Below, one piece after another: positions 55,250 to 61,277 of a DNA stretch of 64,000 bases. This stretch comes from Pseudomonas asuensis (GTDB lineage: Bacteria; Pseudomonadota; Gammaproteobacteria; Pseudomonadales; Pseudomonadaceae). The stretch lies in assembly GCF_014646755.1 (NCBI RefSeq), contig NZ_BMNW01000003.1, positions 372,001 through 436,000 on the forward strand, given 5' to 3'. The notes beneath the pieces are model-generated. The model was given only the letters and a program-made list of their open reading frames with translations, did not search any database and was not told the DNA's origin. The translations under genes were made by a program, and so were the position numbers. Position 1 is the first letter of the stretch. The number at the start of each line of letters is the position of its first letter.

Positions 55250-57205
55250 TCATGACATGCCGGCTAACAACCGGGCCTCAGCTTGTTCCAAGGCGCCGAC
55301 AGGCCCTTTAAGCAATACGGTATCGTGGGCGTGAAGGTGTAGTTCCGGCGTAATCGTCAGCTCCATACCAGCACGTCGGATGGTTTCCAGGCTAAGCCCC
55401 AATGCTTCCAGTTCCAGTGAATCTAGAGATCGCCCCACCGCATAGGCATTGTCGGGAAGGTAAATTGCATGCAGCAGGACACGGCTGTTGCGGTGGGCAT
55501 CCAGCACATCGGCCTGGGCACCTTGGTAATAGCCCTGTAGCAGGCTGTAGCGCTCGCGGCGGACAGTGTCGATACGCTCTTGAACATGACGCTCGGATAG
55601 CCCCAGGAGAAGCAGCGCCTGAGACCCCAGCATCAGACTCGACTCAAGCAGTTCAGGTACTACCGCGCTGGCCCCTGCTGAGCGGAGGTCGGCATTCAGG
55701 CTGCTGTCTCGCGTGCGCACCAGAATAGGCAGGTCGGTCCGGTGCTGGCGCGCCAGACGAACGATAGCCAGCGCTCGGGACGGGTCGTCTACTGCAACCA
55801 CCAGCAAGCGCGCTCGGGCAATGCCCACGGCTTCCAAGAGTTCTGTACGGCTGGAGTCACCGTAGTGCACGCTTGCCTCTATAGCGACAGCTTCCTGGAC
55901 TCGAACAGGATCGTTATCCAGCGCAGTGAACGGGATTTTCTCCAGATTCAGTAGTCGGCCAATCGACTGACCTACCCGGCCAAAGCCACAAATAATGACG
56001 TGTCTGGAGAGGTCTGCGCTGGCAGTGGCGATATCTGAGGCCTGTGTTGGACTGAACAGGCCTACTGATCGGGCCAGTTGCGAAGCATTACGCAGTAATA
56101 CCGGTGCAAGGGCCATGGAGAGAAAAACAGCCGTCAAGAGCGCCCCGGAAAACATATCGTCTACGAGGCCTTCCTGCCTGGACTGCGCTACCAGTGCAAA
56201 GCAAAACTCACTGCCCTGGGCAAGCGCCACGCCTGTACGCCATCCCGTGGCATTGTCGCCAAAACGACCTCGGACTATCAGAGCCACTACGAGCGCCTTT
56301 AGAACAACCAGCGCCAGCACCAATAGCAGTACAAAGCCGGGCTGGCGTATGACAACCTGTATATCGATCAGCATGCCAACACTGATAAAGAACACCCCCA
56401 AGAGCACATCCCGGAAAGGGCGCAGGTCCGCTTCAATCTGATGCCGATAATGGCTTTCGCCTAAAAGCATTCCGGCCAGGAAGGCGCCAAAGCCCATGGA
56501 GAGTCCCATCAGGTGAGTTAGCCAGGCCGTAAGTAAGACAATAAACAGGGCTAGCAATAAAAAGAGCTCGGCGGAGCGGGAGCTGCCAATTTCACGAAAC
56601 AGTGGTGGTAGGAGCCATCGACTGGCAGCCAGCAAGGCCATGAACAGCACGGCGGTCTTGCCTAGGGTGAGGGGCAGGGCCCAGTACCATACGGTTTCGC
56701 CATTTCCGCTGAAGACCGGTATCAGAGTCAGGAGAAGAACCGCAACCACATCCTGAAAGAGCAGGACGCCAATGGTGTTCTGTCCGTGTGGTGCCAGGAC
56801 CTCACCCAGTGTCGAAAGCTCTCGTGTCACGATAGCCGTCGAGGAAAGCGACAGTCCAACACCTAATAGCGTTGCGGTTCCAGGCGAGGCGCCCAGCAGA
56901 CTCAACACAAGAGCCAGAGGAATACTGCATAGCAGCACCTGAAGACTTCCCAATCCAAAGACGACCCGGCGCAATGCCAGCATGCGCGGCAGGGAAAACT
57001 CCAGCCCAAGCATGAAAAGCAGAAACACGACGCCCATTTCGGCAATCAAGGGAAGTGATTGATCCGGCTGAACCCACCCCAGGGCATTCGGGCCCAGAGC
57101 CAGACCTACAAATAGGTATCCTAGCAAGGGCGGTAGCCCGACTCGGCGTATCAGCGAGATAATTACCAGGGAGGCTGCTAACAATAAGAGAAGGTCGATG
57201 AACAC
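55250..57205 (-). CDS. Kef-type monovalent cation:proton antiporter (CPA2) with TrkA domains
   Basis: A 651-residue inner-membrane antiporter. Twelve or so hydrophobic segments fill residues 1-375. A TrkA-N/RCK domain follows from about residue 400 (VIICGFGRVGQSIGRLL, a Rossmann NAD(H)-binding motif), and a TrkA-C domain lies near 570-650. The architecture matches KefB/KefC-like potassium efflux systems. It probably exchanges K+ for H+ under stress. No KefF/KefG ancillary gene is adjacent. A GTG at 57205 has GAGG six bases upstream; a GTG four codons earlier lacks one. Confidence 0.9.
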   Translation of the reverse strand: MFIDLLLLLAASLVIISLIRRVGLPPLLGYLFVGLALGPNALGWVQPDQSLPLIAEMGVVFLLFMLGLEFSLPRMLALRRVVFGLGSLQVLLCSIPLALVLSLLGASPGTATLLGVGLSLSSTAIVTRELSTLGEVLAPHGQNTIGVLLFQDVVAVLLLTLIPVFSGNGETVWYWALPLTLGKTAVLFMALLAASRWLLPPLFREIGSSRSAELFLLLALFIVLLTAWLTHLMGLSMGFGAFLAGMLLGESHYRHQIEADLRPFRDVLLGVFFISVGMLIDIQVVIRQPGFVLLLVLALVVLKALVVALIVRGRFGDNATGWRTGVALAQGSEFCFALVAQSRQEGLVDDMFSGALLTAVFLSMALAPVLLRNASQLARSVGLFSPTQASDIATASADLSRHVIICGFGRVGQSIGRLLNLEKIPFTALDNDPVRVQEAVAIEASVHYGDSSRTELLEAVGIARARLLVVAVDDPSRALAIVRLARQHRTDLPILVRTRDSSLNADLRSAGASAVVPELLESSLMLGSQALLLLGLSERHVQERIDTVRRERYSLLQGYYQGAQADVLDAHRNSRVLLHAIYLPDNAYAVGRSLDSLELEALGLSLETIRRAGMELTITPELHLHAHDTVLLKGPVGALEQAEARLLAGMS

Positions 57206-57402
57206 GCCAGGCCTCACAGTCAGGTTACGTCAGTAAAGTCGACCACGCGATGATTGTTAGTCTCCCTCTGGGGCGCATTGAAGCCGAGTTGCCGAATAAA
57301 CAAAGTGTAAATGAACCTGCACAAACTTTATTGAGGCACATCAATGCCTCGTCTGATGAGTCTCGACCATACTAAAAGGGTTTTTCTTGTTGGGAGATCG
57401 TC

Positions 57403-57645
57403 ATGAGCCCGCATTGTCAGCTGCTGGTTACGGCAGCGTGTCACCTTTGTCATGACGCTGAAGCGGTGCTGATGCCATTCGTGGAGCACGGCCTGCTAGT
57501 CGAGGTTGTTGATATCATGACCTTGGAGGAAGGGCCGGAACAGTATAGTCTGCGGATTCCCGTGTTGCGTCATATTGAGAGTAGACGGGAGCTGAACTGG
57601 CCATTCACCTGTGAACAGATCGCAGCCTTTTTGATGCAAAGTTAA
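57403..57645 (+). CDS. Glutaredoxin-family protein (DUF836)
   Basis: An 80-residue thioredoxin-fold protein with the redox motif CHLC near residue 13 in TAACHLCHDAE. Near residue 52 RIPVLRH contains the conserved cis-Pro. This matches the short DUF836 glutaredoxin-like family. A role in thiol redox is likely, but the partner is unknown. It is divergent from the Kef antiporter, whose relatives are controlled by glutathione; the link is only suggestive. Confidence 0.85.
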   Translation: MSPHCQLLVTAACHLCHDAEAVLMPFVEHGLLVEVVDIMTLEEGPEQYSLRIPVLRHIESRRELNWPFTCEQIAAFLMQS

Positions 57646-57870
57646 CCCCAGTCATGGCGGTTTGTGGATAGAAAGCCCTGGGTCAATGTTGCTCTGAAAG
57701 ATTTAAATCGCCTATTTTTTTAGTGGATGGCGTATTGATAGCAGCAGGATCGCGACTTCTATTGCATTTTTTCATGAATTTCAAGTTTTTCGTGTGAACT
57801 CTGGCTTCCAAGTCACTGTCTTTCTCATCGCATTCATAAAACGTAAAAATACTTAATGAATGGGGGAATG

Positions 57871-58155
57871 ATGAATAGCGCAACTGAAAAACTGATGACT
57901 GCCTTTCCAACCTACGAATGTTCGGTAACAGAACCGCGTCCTGATGGAAGTGTTGTGTTCTGTGTACAGGACCTGGGCAGCGATGCACGAGTGACTCGTG
58001 TAATCTCCGCTCGCCAGCTAAGCGATGATCGCGCACTGCAGATTGTGATCGATGATATGCGCAAGGATGTCTCGCTTCGCGCTGGCGCGCTGGCACCGCA
58101 ATCGTTGGCTACCTTGCGAGCCACGGGAGCGACCGTAATGCGTTACGCTGATTGA
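57871..58155 (+). CDS. DUF3509 protein, copy 1
   Basis: A 94-residue soluble protein. After NSATEKLMTAFPTYECSVTEP comes a beta-rich core with PDGSVVFCVQDLG, TRVISARQL and ALQIVIDDMRKDV, the pattern of DUF3509, a Pseudomonas family of unknown function. Several ATG codons cluster at the start; I chose 57871, four bases after GGGGG. A second DUF3509 gene lies 670 bases away on the opposite strand. Confidence 0.75.
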   Translation: MNSATEKLMTAFPTYECSVTEPRPDGSVVFCVQDLGSDARVTRVISARQLSDDRALQIVIDDMRKDVSLRAGALAPQSLATLRATGATVMRYAD

Positions 58156-58201
58156 GGCATTGGCACCTGTCCATGACAGCGTTGCATTGCGCTTACTCAG
58201 T

Positions 58202-58234
58202 CAAGGTTCAGCAGGTTTTGCCTGCTGAACCTTG
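58202..58234 (+). terminator. Perfect 14-base hairpin after DUF3509 copy 1
   Basis: CAAGGTTCAGCAGG (58202-58215) and CCTGCTGAACCTTG (58221-58234) pair fully around TTTTG. No U-tract follows directly. Confidence 0.55.
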
Positions 58235-58258
58235 CGTGTCTGCTTGATTTAGAACGAA

Positions 58259-58281
58259 AAAACTCGCCTTGAGCGAGTTTT
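58259..58281. terminator. Bidirectional intrinsic terminator
   Basis: AAAACTCGC (58259-58267) and GCGAGTTTT (58273-58281) with A/T tracts on both sides, between convergent genes. Confidence 0.8.
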
Positions 58282-58315
58282 GCTGTTGCGCTAAATGTAA
58301 GTCTGGCTATAGGCC

Positions 58316-58807
58316 TTAGTACTTACACCTCATCAAGCGACAGTCCTTGCAAGGCAGATCTGCAGGGACTGTCGTTTCCTCCGGGCAACTGTCCGGTTTT
58401 TCCAAGCCTATATCCCAGACCGGGAAGCCTATGCCCTGTGCAGTTAACGCACGTCGGGCTGCATGGACAGTACCTTTCAGTGAGCCAGGCTCGCTGTATT
58501 GTGCGTGCCGAATTCGAGGTGAACGGTAGGCAACGCGCCCATATAGATCAAGCACGCTAAAGGAAAACGCTCCCTGCACGTCAGGTAGTGTCGGCCATAC
58601 CTGAAGAGGAGCCAGTGCACTCATCAACTCATCGCAAGCCAATGTGTAACGTGTGGTCATGACCGGGTCGGTGATGACTGTATTTTGCTGCGCCTGCTGC
58701 TGCGCAGCATGAGTCAGCGGGATTGCTGTGCCAAGAGCAGTGGGGGCGCCGATCGAATCTGCTAGATCGTAAACACTTGAGGTGCCCAAGCTGTTGGGTA
58801 AAGACAT
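58316..58807 (-). CDS. Hypothetical protein with cysteine-rich C-terminus
   Basis: A 163-residue soluble protein that I do not recognise. Its middle contains VLDLYGRVAYRSPRIRHAQYSEPG and a helix HAARRALTAQG; its end has four cysteines (DSCPEET, DLPCKDCRLMRCKY) that could bind a metal. It follows the second DUF3509 gene closely and is probably co-transcribed; a GTG immediately after that gene's stop (58822) is an alternative start. Confidence 0.6.
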   Translation of the reverse strand: MSLPNSLGTSSVYDLADSIGAPTALGTAIPLTHAAQQQAQQNTVITDPVMTTRYTLACDELMSALAPLQVWPTLPDVQGAFSFSVLDLYGRVAYRSPRIRHAQYSEPGSLKGTVHAARRALTAQGIGFPVWDIGLEKPDSCPEETTVPADLPCKDCRLMRCKY

Positions 58808-58822
58808 GAAGCCACTGCTCAC

Positions 58823-59101
58823 TCAACGGGAAATCGAATACGTCTTATAAGGCGATAAAGAGGCCAGTAACTGCGGTACGCCATGACCACTGTCAATCGC
58901 CATACCCAGACGGATTCCATCAATCACGCAGTCCAGTTTCTTGGGAGTATGCAACTGTTCTTTGGTAATTAAGCGGCGCACTTTTGTGCCGGTATCGTCA
59001 GAAAGCGTCAGTGTGACACTTCCATCCATTCGCTCAATACGGAAGTTGACGCGGTAATCAGCTTCGAAAGCCGCAGCGATAACTTGAAAAGGATTATCCA
59101 T
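58823..59101 (-). CDS. DUF3509 protein, copy 2
   Basis: A 92-residue soluble protein with the DUF3509 layout: NPFQVIAAAFEADYRVNFRIE, MDGSVTLTLSDDTGTKVRRLI, a KEQLHTPKKLDCVIDGIRLGM helix. It shares the domain order of copy 1 but little exact sequence, so the two are old paralogues. The ATG at 59101 starts the conserved part. It leads the two-gene unit with the cysteine-tailed protein. Function unknown. Confidence 0.75.
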   Translation of the reverse strand: MDNPFQVIAAAFEADYRVNFRIERMDGSVTLTLSDDTGTKVRRLITKEQLHTPKKLDCVIDGIRLGMAIDSGHGVPQLLASLSPYKTYSISR

Positions 59102-59296
59102 ATGCCTCACCTGATAGCCACATCAACATTACGGTTTCATTGACACAGCTGAGGTCTGCAAAGTTCTACAATTTTTTTCTAACTGCGACAGATGCGCATG
59201 GGTATACAGTTTTGCTGTGATCTCTGCTTATCCCTTTAACGCTAGGCCCTAATAGAATGATCTGCTGCAAATTCAGCAACATACGGAAACATCTCT

Positions 59297-59968
59297 TCAT
59301 GCAGATTCTATTGTCAGTATCTGCTGTATGACAGTTATCAGGTTAGGGCCTTGTACTGTAGGGGGTGCTAGTGGACTTGGCACCTGCTGAGCAGTACGGG
59401 AAACCAGGGCAGTCTTGAAGCCTGCTCGTTGCGCACCGGCAATATCCCAGGCATGAACGGCGATTAGCCAAAGCGCTTCCGGCTTTTCACCGATGGCCTT
59501 AGCTGCCTGAAGATAAGCCGGAGCATCAGGCTTTAGCGTATGGGCATCCTCAGCAGAAAGAACGTCATTGAAATAAGCACGCAGTCCAGCCGCAGACAGT
59601 TGGGCATTCACCAGCTCACGGGCGTTGTTAGAGAGCGCCACAATCCGTGCACCAGTGTTGCGTAACTGTTCGAGTGCAAGCTCAGCATCAGGGTGCGCTG
59701 GCAGCATGCGCATGGCTGTCTTTACACTATGGCGATCGGCTTCGGACAGCTGGACACGTTCGCGCTGCGCCAGCATGGTCAGGGCTGCCTGCCCGGCTTC
59801 TTCAAAAGAAATACTGGGACCGGTAATGGTAGCTGTCATGGCGTTCTGTAGCGTTTGGGCAAACCAGGCGCTGCGCGCTGTAGAGGAGCCAAAAACCTGG
59901 AAGAAAACGGAATCGAGTCCTGCCAGGTCCAGCAGTGTTTCATTGATATCGAACAGGCAACAAGTCAT
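59297..59968 (-). CDS. HAD-superfamily hydrolase (haloacid dehalogenase type II-like)
   Basis: A 223-residue HAD hydrolase. Motif I is LFDINETLLDL at residues 5-15, with the nucleophile Asp7; motif II is IVALSNNARE near residue 110, and motif III has LKPDAPAYLQAAKAIG near residue 145, followed by WLIAVHAWDIAGAQRAG. The set resembles type II haloacid dehalogenases and close phosphatases. AAGGA lies six bases before the ATG at 59968; an in-frame ATG directly abutting it is less suitable. Substrate unknown; a phosphatase role cannot be excluded. Confidence 0.85.
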   Translation of the reverse strand: MTCCLFDINETLLDLAGLDSVFFQVFGSSTARSAWFAQTLQNAMTATITGPSISFEEAGQAALTMLAQRERVQLSEADRHSVKTAMRMLPAHPDAELALEQLRNTGARIVALSNNARELVNAQLSAAGLRAYFNDVLSAEDAHTLKPDAPAYLQAAKAIGEKPEALWLIAVHAWDIAGAQRAGFKTALVSRTAQQVPSPLAPPTVQGPNLITVIQQILTIESA

Positions 59969-60296
59969 GGTCATTCCTTGCATGGAGATAAAGGATGGAC
60001 ACCCTACTGCTAAATCTGGTTGCGCACTCGATGGATAAGGTCAAATCTTAATGGACCGTAGCGGCTCAAATGAGAGCCTGCCACGTCTGGTCAAAAGCAT
60101 TAATACATGACGGAGACGAGATGACGCAGGAGGCGAATTGCTCTTGGAAGCCCTTTCCATTAAAGCGGAACTGGTTTGGATGCTTCTTTCGGCCGTAGTC
60201 TTCAGAAGTGTGTTTAAGAGGCTATGGGCCAGGTCGTCGGTGTTCTGGCGTGGCATTATTGAGCGATAGGTCCTGCTGTATAGAGCTGGCATCTAG

Positions 60297-60425
60297 GGTC
60301 TGTCTGAAAAGTCTTGTTACCGGCCCTATAGCTCCTTTTTAGCTTCTTACCGTTACGGAAATCAATAAGTTAGGGAAGTGCTTCAGGCCGTTCATGATGG
60401 CGGTTTAATATTTTTCAGACAGAAC
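60297..60425. mobile_element. MITE-like element, 129 bases, with CTAG target duplication
   Basis: The ends are inverted repeats: GGTCTGTCTGAAAA on the left and, read inward from the right, GTTCTGTCTGAAAA (13 of 14 identical). The direct repeat CTAG flanks both sides (60293-60296 and 60426-60429). There is no reading frame inside. The size, inverted ends and a four-base CTAG duplication fit a non-autonomous derivative of an IS5-family element; the family is inferred from the target site. Confidence 0.65.
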
Positions 60426-60429
60426 CTAG

Positions 60430-60839
60430 TCTCCTCTATAAAGCACAACAACATCTCGTAGGGTTCCGAGTTTTAGAGAGAAGTGCGGCTGCGTGTCGCG
60501 TTGAAAGGCTGGATATTGCCTTTATCTTCTGACCACCGAAATAGCCACGCGGCTCATGTACATACTGGGAAAGCCAGTTTTCCTTGACGTCAGAACAAGT
60601 CATCCATTTGACATGACGCCAAGTCAAGAATTGACCGCTGTGATTATCAAGAAATAGCGCCTGATACCGATACCTAGCGACAGGAATAAACGGTTGCAGT
60701 CAATTGACTGTTTTATAACCGCTTGTCAGGTATTTTGCGCCTATTAGTTAGCTTGCTGCCTTTTGATGTGACTGCCAGATAATTAGTCTGCGTCTTCAGG
60801 CCGCTGAATCGATTTTTATTTACTTTATATGGAGTTAAC
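60430..60839. other. Region between the MITE and the small membrane protein gene
   Basis: About 410 bases without a supportable gene. A minus-strand frame of 63 codons (60436-60627) shows no domain. The right part must carry the promoter of the next gene, which I could not fix. Confidence 0.35.
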
Positions 60840-61046
60840 GTGAGAACTAAAGAAGATGCATCGAAGCGTCGTCGAGAGGGCGTATCGATCATGGAGTGGC
60901 TGGTGATTGGCATTCTCTCGGTTTATATCGTATTCACTCTTACTGTCTTCGCCCAAAAGCAGTGGAATTCGCTGACTGAAGTACAAAAAGAACAAATCAT
61001 TGAAGATATCAGCCGTGCTGCCCAAGAAACGCCGCTACTGACCTGA
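60840..61046 (+). CDS. Small single-span membrane protein
   Basis: A 68-residue protein with a basic N-terminus (RTKEDASKRRREG), one transmembrane helix at residues 18-38 (MEWLVIGILSVYIVFTLTVFA) and a charged C-terminal helix (TEVQKEQIIEDISRAAQE). The positive inside end suggests an N-in topology. It is read from a GTG with GGAG five bases upstream. I do not recognise the family. A short hairpin follows about 14 bases after the stop. Confidence 0.55.
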   Translation: MRTKEDASKRRREGVSIMEWLVIGILSVYIVFTLTVFAQKQWNSLTEVQKEQIIEDISRAAQETPLLT

Positions 61047-61219
61047 TCGTGCCTCTTTCAAGCCGTCTGGCTTTTACCGCATAAGAATAAAAGCAAAATA
61101 CTTTTTCCACCCTGTTTGATGGGTCGAGGTTATATATTGCCTGTAAAAAGAGCTTTTGATTAATTACCTAAGCGTGCTCAAGAGTCTCATGCGGTATGTT
61201 TAATAAGAACGATATTCTG

Positions 61220-61253
61220 AAACCCTCAAGATAGAGCCTGTCTTGAGGGGTTT
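61220..61253 (-). terminator. Terminator hairpin after the hybrid kinase gene
   Basis: AAACCCTCAAGA (61220-61231) pairs with TCTTGAGGG and the TTT after one bulged G (61241-61253). It lies 25 bases beyond the kinase stop on the minus strand. Confidence 0.6.
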
Positions 61254-61277
61254 GCTTATGTGGGGCGTAACTAATAT

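Noticed and set aside
60041-60292. 83-codon basic frame next to the MITE, considered as a transposase remnant
   Set aside because: No transposase motif or catalytic residues could be seen, and no ribosome site precedes it.
60436-60627. 63-codon minus-strand frame right of the MITE
   Set aside because: Unusual composition, no ribosome site and no family; probably accidental.
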